A stretch of 29,782 nt of DNA from DATGMP01 sp035293565 (GTDB lineage Bacteria; Pseudomonadota; Alphaproteobacteria; BOG-932; Roseiterribacteraceae), in contig DATGMP010000128.1 in NCBI GenBank assembly GCA_035293565.1, positions 1 to 29,782 on the forward strand, in the 5' to 3' direction. Positions 23,112 through 29,782 of the stretch are shown one piece after another. Position 1 is the stretch's first letter; the number at the start of each line of letters is the position of its first letter. The notes under the pieces were generated by a model that saw nothing but the letters and a program-made list of their open reading frames with translations, did not search any database and was not told where the DNA came from. A program made the translations under genes and the position numbers.

Positions 23112-23972
23112 GTGCTTACCATCATCGGGTCGCTGCTGGTCGTCGTCTGCGTGCTAGGCGGCTTCGCCGAATTGGGCGGCAACATCGCAGTCCTGTGGCA
23201 GCCGGCCGAGATCTCGATTATCGCCGGCGCGTCGATCGGCGCCTATATCGTCGCCAACCCTCGCCACGTGCTCCACGACACGACTCATTCCGTTTTGTCG
23301 CTCGTAAAGCCGGAGCGCTACGATCGCAACGCCTATCTTGAGCTCCTATCCTTGCTTTTCGCGGTGTTCCGTACGGTCCGCACCAAAGGGTGGCTCGCGC
23401 TCGAGCGCCATATCGAATACCCGGAAGAGAGCGAAGTCCTGCACCAATTCCCGAGCTTTTCGTCCAACCGCCACGCCGTCGGGTTTCTTTGCGACTATCT
23501 CCGCATCATCTCGCTGGGCTCGTCGAACCCGCATGAGCTCGATCAGCTCATGGATGAAGAGATTGCGACCATTCATGCCGAGCGGATGCAGGTTGCCAAC
23601 GCCCTTCAAGTAATGGCCGATAGCATGCCGGCGTTGGGCATCGTTGCCGCCGTCCTCGGCGTCATCAAGACCATGGGCGCGATGAACTCGGCGCCGGAAG
23701 TACTGGGCCAGTCGATCGGCGGCGCGCTCGTCGGTACCTTCATGGGCGTCTGGCTGTCCTATGGCTTCGTAGGCCCCGCGGCCGGCGCTCTCAGATCCCG
23801 CGTCGATGCGGAGATCAAATATTATCTCTGCATGAAGGCGGCTCTGCTCGCCTATCTCCAAGGATCGGCGCCGCAGATCGCGGTCGAGTTCGCCCGCAAA
23901 GTGCTGCTGGAAGAAGTCCGCCCAACGTTCCTCGAAGTCGAGGACGTAACCGCCACCGTGCCGCTCATTTAG
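23112..23972 (+). CDS. motA: Flagellar motor stator protein MotA
   Basis: This 286-residue inner-membrane protein begins MLTIIGSLLVVVCVLGGFAELGG when the GTG at 23112 is used. Four membrane segments fit MotA: about 2-20, 32-48, 165-185 and 197-217. The cytoplasmic loop of about 100 residues carries ERHIEYPEES and the helices that meet FliG. PALGIVAAVLGVIKTMG and GTFMGVWLSYGFVGP are the conserved channel segments. With MotB it forms the proton-driven stator. Only motB accompanies it; no other flagellar gene is in the window. Confidence 0.95.
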   Translation: MLTIIGSLLVVVCVLGGFAELGGNIAVLWQPAEISIIAGASIGAYIVANPRHVLHDTTHSVLSLVKPERYDRNAYLELLSLLFAVFRTVRTKGWLALERHIEYPEESEVLHQFPSFSSNRHAVGFLCDYLRIISLGSSNPHELDQLMDEEIATIHAERMQVANALQVMADSMPALGIVAAVLGVIKTMGAMNSAPEVLGQSIGGALVGTFMGVWLSYGFVGPAAGALRSRVDAEIKYYLCMKAALLAYLQGSAPQIAVEFARKVLLEEVRPTFLEVEDVTATVPLI

Positions 23973-23982
23973 GCGCCGCGCG

Positions 23983-24963
23983 ATGCTGCATTCGCTCTAT
24001 CGATATTCGAGAAGTCCGCTTCCGGTCGTCGTCGTGAAGCGACGTCGCCGCGATGCGCCGCAGCCCACCCATAGCGGCGCCTGGAAGGTCGCCTATGCCG
24101 ACTTCGTGACGGCAATGATGGCCCTCTTCCTCCTGCTGTGGCTGCTCAACGTCACGGACCCGAAGCAACGTGACGCCATCTCGAGCTATTTCGACCCTTC
24201 GAATGTCTCCGACGCGAGTAGCGGGGCCAATGGCGTTCTGGGCGGCAAAACCGTGATCGAGGACGGATCCAAGAGCTCGACTGACAAGATCACCGGCGTG
24301 CAGATGCCGACGCCTGGAGCGCCGGATACCAGCCGCCGCAACGACGACCAGAACAATCCGGGCAATCAGGAGAAGCGGACAATCTCCAATGCGCCCCCGC
24401 GAGACGCCAAGCCGCTCGACGCCAAGCTCAAGGACGAGCAGGCTGCGGCAAAGCTAGCCGCCGAGCATGAAAGTCAGCATTTCAAGGAAGCCGAGGCAGC
24501 GCTGAAGCAGGCGATCCAGGCGACGCCCGAGCTTCAACCGCTCGCCCGGAACCTGATTGTCGACGAAACGCCCGAGGGCCTACGTATCCAGCTCGTCGAC
24601 CAGGACCGTGCATCCATGTTCGCGCTCGGCGGCACCGACCCGCTCGACCATACGCGCAAGCTTCTCGGGATCATCGAGCAGTCGGTCGCGGGCTTGCCAA
24701 ATAAGGTCTCGATCCGCGGCCACACCGACGGTGCCCCTTATCGCGGCGGGATCGACCATTACAATAATTGGGATCTCTCGACCGACCGCGCCAACGCCGC
24801 CCGCCGCGTGCTCGAAGCCGCGGGCCTCCCTTCCGACCGTGTCTCGGAGGTAATCGGCAAGGCCGACAAGGACATGCTCTTTCCCGACAAGCCGCTCTCG
24901 CCCGAGAATCGCCGGATCAGCATAATCCTGCTCCGCGAGGCGCCCCTGCCGACGCCAAACTGA
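23983..24963 (+). CDS. motB: Flagellar motor stator protein MotB
   Basis: This 326-residue protein has a basic N-terminus (VVVKRRRRDAP), then one membrane helix with the proton-carrying Asp40 in AYADFVTAMMALFLLLWLLN. A long, low-complexity linker with charged Glu/Lys/Ala repeats follows (about 70-195), then the OmpA-like peptidoglycan-binding domain (about 200-320, with RIQLVDQDRASMF, IRGHTDGAPY and NAARRVLEAAGLP). The disordered linker with TSRRNDDQNNPGNQEK is unusual in length but common in alphaproteobacteria. It follows motA after 10 bp in one operon. The start at 23983 has no clear ribosome-binding site; an internal GTG at 24034 is a weaker choice. Confidence 0.95.
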   Translation: MLHSLYRYSRSPLPVVVVKRRRRDAPQPTHSGAWKVAYADFVTAMMALFLLLWLLNVTDPKQRDAISSYFDPSNVSDASSGANGVLGGKTVIEDGSKSSTDKITGVQMPTPGAPDTSRRNDDQNNPGNQEKRTISNAPPRDAKPLDAKLKDEQAAAKLAAEHESQHFKEAEAALKQAIQATPELQPLARNLIVDETPEGLRIQLVDQDRASMFALGGTDPLDHTRKLLGIIEQSVAGLPNKVSIRGHTDGAPYRGGIDHYNNWDLSTDRANAARRVLEAAGLPSDRVSEVIGKADKDMLFPDKPLSPENRRISIILLREAPLPTPN

Positions 24964-25030
24964 AGAAAAATTCTCCCGGCGAAGGTGGCGGAGACTTGCG
25001 CCGGGTCAATGCTTTGGCCAGATTGAGGTC

Positions 25031-25765
25031 GTGTCGATCATTCCGCCGCCCTTCGCCGCGCTTCGCCGGTTTTATCGCTCGATGCCTTCGCCCTGCCCCT
25101 ACATTCCAGGGCAGATCGAACGAAAGCTCTTCACGCGGCTGGAAGGCTCAGGCACGGCGGAACTCAACGCGACGCTGACCCGGGCTGGCTTCCGTCGCAG
25201 CCACGACATCGTCTACCGACCCGTCTGCCCCGCCTGCCATGCCTGCGTTCCCGTGCGCATTCCAGCCGACGCCTTCCAGGCCAATCGGACCCAGAAGCGC
25301 ATCCTGAAGCGCAACGCCGATCTCGCGATCGTCGAGCGGCCCGCCATGGCGAGCGAAGAGCAATATGCGTTGTTCTCCTATTACCAGCAGGGGCGCCATG
25401 CCGACGGGGACATGGCGCGCATGAGCTTTCTCGATTTTCGCGCCATGATCCAGGACGGCTCGGCTGACAGCCGCGTGCTGGAGCTCCGCGATCCCAAAAA
25501 CAAGCTGCTCGGCGCCATGCTGGTGGACAAGCTGTCTGACGGATTCTCGGCTGTCTACAGCTTCTTCGACCCCGCCTCCCATCGCCGCAGCCTCGGCACG
25601 TTCATCATCCTGGCGGCCATCGAGCTTCTGAAACGGCAACAGCATCCGTTCCTTTATCTCGGATATTGGATCGCGCGTTCCCGGAAAATGGCCTATAAAT
25701 CGCGCTTCCGGCCTCTTCAGGCGCTGGGGCCGCGTGGCTGGGCGACGGTCGAACCGGGAACCTAA
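25031..25765 (+). CDS. bpt: Aspartate/glutamate leucyltransferase (bacterial R-transferase)
   Basis: This 244-residue enzyme adds leucine from Leu-tRNA to N-terminal Asp or Glu, marking the protein for ClpS/ClpAP degradation (N-degron pathway). The signature CPYIPGQIERKLFTRL and the Cys pair region YRPVCPACHACVPVR are intact, as are SFFDPASHRRSLGTFIIL and LYLGYWIARSRKMAYKSRF. The start is GTG 25031, because the conserved N-terminal part needs about 20 residues before CPYIPG. The gene lies 67 bp after motB and may be separate from it. Confidence 0.93.
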   Translation: MSIIPPPFAALRRFYRSMPSPCPYIPGQIERKLFTRLEGSGTAELNATLTRAGFRRSHDIVYRPVCPACHACVPVRIPADAFQANRTQKRILKRNADLAIVERPAMASEEQYALFSYYQQGRHADGDMARMSFLDFRAMIQDGSADSRVLELRDPKNKLLGAMLVDKLSDGFSAVYSFFDPASHRRSLGTFIILAAIELLKRQQHPFLYLGYWIARSRKMAYKSRFRPLQALGPRGWATVEPGT

Positions 25766-25773
25766 GACTGGCA

Positions 25774-25790
25774 CTCGGGGTTGCCCCGAG
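25774..25790. other. Perfect hairpin 1 between bpt and the HpnM-like gene
   Basis: CTCGGGG-TTG-CCCCGAG forms a 7-bp stem with a 3-nt loop, 8 bp after the bpt stop. No T tract follows, so intrinsic termination is possible but not shown. Confidence 0.5.
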
Positions 25791-25797
25791 GATGTTA

Positions 25798-25822
25798 CCG
25801 TTGCCAGATGCGCCGGCAACGG
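25798..25822. other. Perfect hairpin 2 between bpt and the HpnM-like gene
   Basis: CCGTTGCC and GGCAACGG form an 8-bp stem around a 9-nt loop (25806-25814), 7 bp after hairpin 1 and 40 bp before the next ATG. The pair looks like a designed RNA structure. Confidence 0.5.
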
Positions 25823-25862
25823 CTAAGCCCCAAGGCAGTGTCCATCCAAATTTGCCGGTATC

Positions 25863-26465
25863 ATGAAGCTCCAGCACCTGCTTGCTATCGCGATAGCGCT
25901 GACCTGCATCCGGCCGGCCTTCGCGGCGCCAGACCCCAAAGCCACTGTCGAGCAGCTCGACAACGCGTTGCTGGACGTCATGAAGAACGCGGACAAGCTG
26001 GGCTACAAGGGGCGGTATCAGAAGCTCGATCCGATCATCCATCACACGTTCGACCTGCCGCTGATGACGCGAATCTCAGTCGGTCCGCAATGGACGTCGC
26101 TCACGCCGGACCAGCAGCAGAAGGTCATCGACGCGTTCACCCGGCTCAGCATCGCGACCTATGCGGCTCGCTTCGACGGCTATAGCGGCGAGCAGTTCCA
26201 AATTGTCGGCCAGTCACCGACCAGCGGCAGCGACCAGATCGTCGATACCAAGATGGTGCTGCCAAAGGATGAGCCGGTCGAGCTCAACTATAGGCTTCGG
26301 GCAGACAATGGCGATTGGAAGATCATCGACGTCTTCCTTTCGGGCACGATCAGCCAGCTCGCCAATTATCGTTCCGAATTTGCCGCAACGCTTCGATCCA
26401 AGGGCGCCGATGGACTTGTCACCCTGATTGATCAGAAAGTCGCCGATCTGACGCCCAAGGGCTGA
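25863..26465 (+). CDS. HpnM/Ttg2D-type periplasmic protein
   Basis: This 200-residue protein has a signal peptide (MKLQHLLAIAIALTC, cleavage near AFAAP). The mature part fits the HpnM/MlaC family: NADKLGYKGRYQKLDPIIHHTFD, LMTRISVGPQW, LSIATYAARFDGYSGEQF, and GDWKIIDVFLSGTISQLANYRSEF. HpnM proteins accompany hopanoid synthesis genes and are thought to carry lipids across the periplasm. No hopanoid gene lies nearby. It is a second member of this family in the window, after the gene at 2924-3631. The 3' end overlaps the fossil GNAT on the opposite strand. Confidence 0.82.
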   Translation: MKLQHLLAIAIALTCIRPAFAAPDPKATVEQLDNALLDVMKNADKLGYKGRYQKLDPIIHHTFDLPLMTRISVGPQWTSLTPDQQQKVIDAFTRLSIATYAARFDGYSGEQFQIVGQSPTSGSDQIVDTKMVLPKDEPVELNYRLRADNGDWKIIDVFLSGTISQLANYRSEFAATLRSKGADGLVTLIDQKVADLTPKG

Positions 26466-26772
26466 TCGGCATCGCCATCAGCACCTCGTCGCAGTAGCGA
26501 CCGCTCTGTTTGAGCGCGTTCCTTTCGACCCCGCATTCGGTGAAGCCGAGCTTGGCATAAAGGCGGCGCGCGGGCCCGTTTTCAGAGACCACACAGAGAT
26601 TGAGGATTTCGACTCGAGCGCGCGCATGGTCGATTACCGTCGGGGCGAACATACATCGCAATCAGGTGAGCCTTGTGCGCTTCCTTGGGCCCTTGGTGCG
26701 GCAGGAAAACCGGCGACGCCCAGGCCGTTAAGGTTTGACTTCGGCCCAGGATCCGAGGATAAACCGCGCTTC
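26419..26772 (-). pseudogene. Degraded GNAT-family acetyltransferase
   Basis: Reading the minus strand, parts of one GNAT gene appear in different frames in the right order: EARFILGSWAEVKP (26772 to 26731, then TAA), GLGVAGF (26726 to 26706), FLPHQGPKEAHKAHLIAMYVRP split across the next frame (26707 to 26642), and VIDHARARVEILNLCVVSENG followed by ARRLYAKLGF and ALKQSGRYCDEVLMAM (26637 to 26419). Between the third and fourth parts only about 4 nt remain where about 13-15 residues with the acetyl-CoA loop (R/Q-x-x-G-x-G/A) should lie. The N-terminal half of the family is also missing. It is therefore a fossil, not a gene. It covers most of the 420-bp gap before rplY. Confidence 0.8.
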
Positions 26773-26885
26773 CGTCCGACAGCATGGCTGATGGCGCCGG
26801 CACCCCTGGAGGCCGGGCCCGGGCGGGTTGGCGACCGAGGCCTCGGACGGGCCGGAGCCCCGCGCGCCGAATAGCGGAGTTTTCG

Positions 26886-27539
26886 ATGAGCGAAGTCATC
26901 ACCCTCGCAGCTGAGCTGCGGGACCGGGCCGGCAAGGGGGTTGCCCGGGCGACACGGCGGCAAGGCCGGGTGCCTGGCGTAATCTATGGCGGTCAAGAGC
27001 CGCCGGCTCTGATCTCGATGGACCGGGCCGAGCTCGGCCGTCATGTCCATGGCGCTACATTCTTCACCCATGTGTTCGAGCTCAAGGTCGACGGCAAGGC
27101 CCACCGGGTCCTTCCGCGCGACGTGCAGCTCCACCCGGTGAGCGACCTGCCGATCCATGTGGATTTCCTGCGCGTCGACGCAGGCACGGTGATCGAGGTC
27201 GCCGTCCCCGTCCATTTCATCAACCACGACGCTTCGCCGGGGCTGAAGCGCGGCGGCGTCTTGAACGTGGTGCGGCACGAGATCGATCTGCGTTGCCCGG
27301 TCGAGAGCATCCCCGAGCATATCACGATCGATCTGGCCGGCACCGATGTCGGCGAGTCGATCCATATCAGCCGCATTGCCCTGCCCGAAGGCGTGAAGCC
27401 CAAGATCGAGCGCGACTTCACCGTCGCCACGATCGCGGCGCCGTCGGCGCTCCGCGGCACGGCCGAGGAGACAACGGCAGCGGCTGCGACGACCGAGACG
27501 CCAGCCGCCGAGACGACGACGCCAGCCGCCTCCTCGTAA
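26886..27539 (+). CDS. rplY: Large ribosomal subunit protein bL25, CTC form
   Basis: This 217-residue protein binds 5S rRNA. The N-terminal L25 domain (residues about 1-95) has LAAELRDRAGKGVARATRRQGRVPGVIYGG and HRVLPRDVQLHPVSDLPIHVDFLRV. The C-terminal TL5/CTC beta domain follows (about 100-185), with a Thr/Ala-rich tail. The start at ATG 26886 has GGAG (26876-26879) 6 nt upstream. It heads the rplY-pth-ychF cluster. Confidence 0.96.
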   Translation: MSEVITLAAELRDRAGKGVARATRRQGRVPGVIYGGQEPPALISMDRAELGRHVHGATFFTHVFELKVDGKAHRVLPRDVQLHPVSDLPIHVDFLRVDAGTVIEVAVPVHFINHDASPGLKRGGVLNVVRHEIDLRCPVESIPEHITIDLAGTDVGESIHISRIALPEGVKPKIERDFTVATIAAPSALRGTAEETTAAAATTETPAAETTTPAASS

Positions 27540-27548
27540 CGTCGCGCG

Positions 27549-28163
27549 GTGGCCGATGCGCTTACCCTGCTCGTCGGTCTCGGGAATCCCGGGGCCGAAT
27601 ATGCCGGGAACAGGCACAATGTCGGATTCATGGCGCTCGAGGCGATCGTCAAGCGCCATGGGTTCGGCAATCCCAAGAAGCGCTTTCAGGGCATTACCGC
27701 CGACGGCAAGATCGCCGGCAGGAAAGTGCTGGGGCTGAAACCCCTCACCTACATGAACCGCTCGGGCGACGCGGTCGCCGCCGCAGTGCAATTCTATAAG
27801 GTTCCGCCCTCGGACGTGATCGTGCTCTACGACGAGATCGATCTCGCGCCGGGAAAGCTCCGGGTGAAACTGGGCGGCGGAGCCGCCGGCCACAACGGCA
27901 TCCGCTCGATCGATCAGGCGATCGGACCGGATTTCTGGCGGGTCCGCATCGGAGTCGGCCATCCGGGCCACAAGGATCTCGTTCACGGCTATGTGCTGCA
28001 CGATTTCGCCAAGGCCGACCGGGAATGGCTGGATCCGATGCTGGAGGCCGTCGCCGAAGAGGTCGACGCGTTGATCGAGGGGAAGCCCGAGCTGTTCATG
28101 ACGCGGGTAGCAGCGCGCACGGCTTCGGCTAAGCCTCCCGAGACACCAAAGGAAACACGCTGA
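27549..28163 (+). CDS. pth: Peptidyl-tRNA hydrolase
   Basis: This 204-residue enzyme releases peptides from peptidyl-tRNA to recycle tRNA. Catalytic His23 lies in NRHNVGF after VGLGNPG; Asn70 (LTYMNRSG), Asp95 (YDEIDLAPG) and Asn116 (GHNGIRS) complete the active site. The start is GTG 27549, without a clear ribosome-binding site; translation may be coupled to rplY, 9 bp upstream. The C-terminal tail (ARTASAKPPETPKETR) is longer than in E. coli. It lies 1 bp before ychF. Confidence 0.97.
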   Translation: MADALTLLVGLGNPGAEYAGNRHNVGFMALEAIVKRHGFGNPKKRFQGITADGKIAGRKVLGLKPLTYMNRSGDAVAAAVQFYKVPPSDVIVLYDEIDLAPGKLRVKLGGGAAGHNGIRSIDQAIGPDFWRVRIGVGHPGHKDLVHGYVLHDFAKADREWLDPMLEAVAEEVDALIEGKPELFMTRVAARTASAKPPETPKETR

Positions 28164-28164
28164 G

Positions 28165-29262
28165 ATGGGTTTTCAGTGCGGCATCGTCGGGCTGCCGAAT
28201 GTCGGCAAGTCGACGCTCTTCAATGCGCTCACCGCGACGCAGACGGCCCAGGCCGCAAACTATCCTTTCTGCACGATCGAGCCCAATGTCGGCCGGGTCG
28301 CGGTGCCGGACTCGCGGCTCGACACCATCGCGCGCATCGGCAAGTCGGCGCAGATCATCCCGACGCAGCTCGAATTCGTAGACATTGCCGGTCTCGTCAG
28401 GGGAGCCTCCAAAGGCGAGGGTCTCGGCAACCAGTTTCTCGGACATATCCGCGAGGTCGACGCCGTTCTCTACGTGCTGCGTTGCTTCGAGAGCACCGAT
28501 ATTACTCACGTCGAAGGCTCCGTCGACCCGGTCCGAGACGCGGAGACGGTCGAGACCGAGCTCATGCTGGCCGACATGGAGGGCCTCGAGCGCCGCGTGG
28601 CCGCCGCCGTCAAAAAGGCGCGCGGCGGCGACGTCGAGGCCAAGACGCAGCTTGCCGTGATGGAGCGGACGCTGAAGGTGCTTCAGGATGGAAAGCCCGC
28701 GCGCGCGGTCAAGCTCGAAGAGGAAGAGAAGCCGATTTTCAAGCAGCTACAGCTTCTGACCGGCAAACCCGTGCTCTATGTCGCCAATGTCGCCGAGGAG
28801 GATGCGGCGACCGGCAACGAATATACGCGGCGCGTCGAGGCCCGCGCGGCTTCGGAAGGCGCGGTCTCGGTCACCATCTCAGCCGCCATCGAGGCCGAGA
28901 TCGCCCTTCTGGAGCCGACCGAGCAGAAGGAATTCCTCACCTCGCTCGGGCTCGAGGAGCCGGGGCTGAACAAGGTGATCCGCGCCGGATATCGGCTGCT
29001 CGATCTGATCACCTTTTTCACCGTCGGTCCGAAGGAGGCGCGCGCCTGGACGGTGAGGCGTAACGCCAAGGCGCCAGAGGCGGCCGGCGTCATTCATAGC
29101 GATTTCGAACGTGGCTTCATTCGCGCCGAGACCATCGACTATGAAAGCTTCGTCGCTTGCGATGGCGAACAAGGCGCACGCGACGCCGGCAAGCTGCGCC
29201 AGGAAGGCAAGGACTATGTCGTGCAGGATGGCGACATCATGCACTTCAGGTTCAATGTTTAG
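28165..29262 (+). CDS. ychF: Redox-regulated ribosome-associated ATPase YchF
   Basis: This 365-residue OBG-family P-loop protein binds ATP and the ribosome and acts in oxidative-stress control. The Walker A is GLPNVGKS (residues 9-16), switch II is FVDIAGLVRGASKGEGLGN, and the NxxE element NVAEED replaces the usual NKxD, giving ATP over GTP. A coiled-coil domain is at about 130-200 and a TGS domain at about 280-363 (FFTVGPKEARAWTV). The length matches the family. It is third in the rplY-pth-ychF cluster. Confidence 0.97.
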   Translation: MGFQCGIVGLPNVGKSTLFNALTATQTAQAANYPFCTIEPNVGRVAVPDSRLDTIARIGKSAQIIPTQLEFVDIAGLVRGASKGEGLGNQFLGHIREVDAVLYVLRCFESTDITHVEGSVDPVRDAETVETELMLADMEGLERRVAAAVKKARGGDVEAKTQLAVMERTLKVLQDGKPARAVKLEEEEKPIFKQLQLLTGKPVLYVANVAEEDAATGNEYTRRVEARAASEGAVSVTISAAIEAEIALLEPTEQKEFLTSLGLEEPGLNKVIRAGYRLLDLITFFTVGPKEARAWTVRRNAKAPEAAGVIHSDFERGFIRAETIDYESFVACDGEQGARDAGKLRQEGKDYVVQDGDIMHFRFNV

Positions 29263-29278
29263 GAGACCCGCTCATCCC

Positions 29279-29312
29279 TCGTCATCTCCACGAAAGCGGG
29301 AATCCATGGAGA
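29279..29312. repeat. Degenerate REP-like repeat
   Basis: The sequence from CGTCATCTCC through AAGCGGGAATCCATGG resembles the dispersed CGTCATTCCCGCG-AAAGCGGGAATCC repeat of many proteobacteria. On the reverse strand it reads PWIPAFVEM, the familiar false translation of such repeats. The left arm is damaged (CTCCA in place of TTCCCGC), so it is a decayed copy. Confidence 0.5.
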
Positions 29313-29346
29313 GAAACGGCGCAAAAGGAGATACGAAACCGGGGCG

Positions 29347-29556
29347 CTAATTCGAGAAGCGTCGATCGCGAAGCGATCTGCTGAATGCTTCGGCAACGAA
29401 CATGCCGACCAGGGCTCCGACAAACGCCGAGGTGCTCCCGCCGTCGGTGAGAAGCACCGCTGCAATCGTGAAGAGCGCGACCACGATCAGGTCGACGAAA
29501 AGACGCAGCCCCATCGACATAGGTTGGGCGCTCCCCCAATGACCGTTGCGCACCAT
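29347..29556 (-). CDS. Small two-helix membrane protein
   Basis: This 69-residue protein has two hydrophobic helices (about 18-38, LFVDLIVVALFTIAAVLL, and 42-58, GGSTSAFVGALVGMFVAEAF) and a basic tail (SRSLRDRRFSN). I do not recognise a family. ATG 29556 is chosen because AAGGGGG (complement of 29562-29568) lies 5 nt upstream; ATG 29577 is an alternative. The AT-rich upstream stretch at 29590-29625 is probably its promoter, and the insertion sequence begins just beyond it. Confidence 0.6.
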   Translation of the reverse strand: MVRNGHWGSAQPMSMGLRLFVDLIVVALFTIAAVLLTDGGSTSAFVGALVGMFVAEAFSRSLRDRRFSN

Positions 29557-29655
29557 CCAATCCCCCTTATTGGGCATTCGAATCGAACGCCATATTAAGG
29601 TTAACAAAGTTAATATTGAGTTTGCAAGATCGGGGCCCATTCTTGTGGCTAGCTG

Positions 29656-29736
29656 GTGACGTGTCCGGATTTTGTAGCTCGTGATGTGTCCGGTTTTAGA
29701 CCTTCTCCAAAGAGAGGGCGGGAATGGACCGGACAC
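29656..29736. repeat. Repeat cluster at the left end of an insertion sequence
   Basis: GTGACGTGTCCGG (29656-29668) and GTGATGTGTCCGG (29681-29693) are direct repeats 25 bp apart. A third copy of the core is inverted: ACCGGACAC (29728-29736), pairing perfectly with GTGTCCGGT (29686-29694). They look like transposase-binding sites around the left IS end and the transposase start. Confidence 0.6.
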
Positions 29737-29782
29737 GCGTTCACGATGGGATCAGACGGATGCGGTTTGAGGATTTGCTGGA
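29724..29782 (+). CDS. Transposase, N-terminal fragment (partial)
   Basis: ATG 29724 starts a frame open to the window edge, MDRTRVHDGIRRMRFEDLL. This resembles the N-terminus of ISNCY-type transposases, which begin with a short R-V-H-D-G-(I/L)-R-(R/K)-M-R-F-E segment followed by an HTH. Only 19 full codons are visible, so the family is a recognition call, not proof. GGCGGG before the ATG may serve as ribosome-binding site. Confidence 0.55.
   Translation, partial: MDRTRVHDGIRRMRFEDLL

Larger units (their letters stand above)
29656..29782 (+). mobile_element. Left end of an insertion sequence (probable ISNCY type), cut by the window edge
   Basis: The repeat cluster is followed by the start of a transposase gene. 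The exact left tip is not defined; 29656 is the first repeat base. The IS lies about 100 bp upstream of the small membrane-protein gene, and both are read away from each other. Confidence 0.55.

Noticed and set aside
26634..28001. 455-codon minus-strand open frame over rplY and pth
   Set aside because: The plus strand carries rplY and pth with full motifs. Only the last part, where the GNAT fossil lies, has meaning.
1..29782. CRISPR array, prophage or toxin-antitoxin pair
   Set aside because: No regularly spaced repeats, no phage structural or integrase genes and no recognisable small toxin-antitoxin pair were seen.

Overview
The window is about 30 kb of GC-rich chromosome from an alphaproteobacterium. 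The evidence for that group is an LdtR-type MarR regulator next to a DUF6898-type protein, a glyA-nrdR-ribD cluster, a COQ7-type ubiquinone hydroxylase, a HIG1-type twin-membrane protein, a bacterial R-transferase (bpt), an EcfG-like sigma factor with a GGAAC-N16-TGTT promoter nearby, and a near-consensus CtrA site before motA. The order cannot be settled from this sequence alone.

Layout. (1) 1-7.74 kb is an accessory, stress and envelope block: the C-terminal part of a very large kinase-receiver-receiver-LuxR fusion, a Ttg2D/MlaC-type periplasmic protein, an ECF sigma factor, an LTXXQ (Spy/CpxP-like) periplasmic protein coupled to a small secreted protein, an AI-2E family permease, a two-helix membrane protein and a DUF2147 protein. 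(2) A tRNA-Leu(CAA) gene at 7.87-7.95 kb, minus strand, ends this block; its 3' end faces the accessory genes. (3) 8.0-18 kb is mostly housekeeping: dsbB-coq7, an HNH nuclease, two tandem duplicated esterases, gluQ, a NUDIX/DUF4743 protein, a HIG1 protein, the minus-strand run ldtR-DUF6898-glyA-nrdR-ribD, and hemB. (4) 18-23 kb holds a three-gene minus-strand operon with 4-nt overlaps (type III PLP decarboxylase, alpha/beta hydrolase, GNAT), divergent from a membrane-anchored penicillin-acylase-family enzyme. (5) 23-26.5 kb holds motA-motB, bpt and a second Ttg2D/HpnM-type protein. (6) 26.4-26.8 kb holds a decayed GNAT gene that has lost its acetyl-CoA loop. (7) 26.9-29.3 kb is the conserved rplY-pth-ychF translation cluster. 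(8) The right edge has a degenerate REP-like repeat, a small membrane protein and the left end of an insertion sequence whose transposase gene runs out of the window.

How the parts connect. Most adjacent genes form tight same-strand operons or convergent pairs overlapping by 4 bp, so the genome is compact. Regulatory signals visible by eye are the EcfG-like promoter at 4588-4612, a CtrA-like box at 23027-23041, a palindrome beside the ldtR ribosome-binding site, a 16-bp palindrome at the HNH gene start, a strong hairpin in the glyA leader, and two perfect hairpins between bpt and the HpnM-like gene.

I see no CRISPR array, prophage, or clear new defence system. The most interesting signals are the one-polypeptide phosphorelay with its own DNA-binding output, the possible polyamine/amide module at 18-23 kb, the sigma factor/promoter pair, and the repeat architecture at the IS end.
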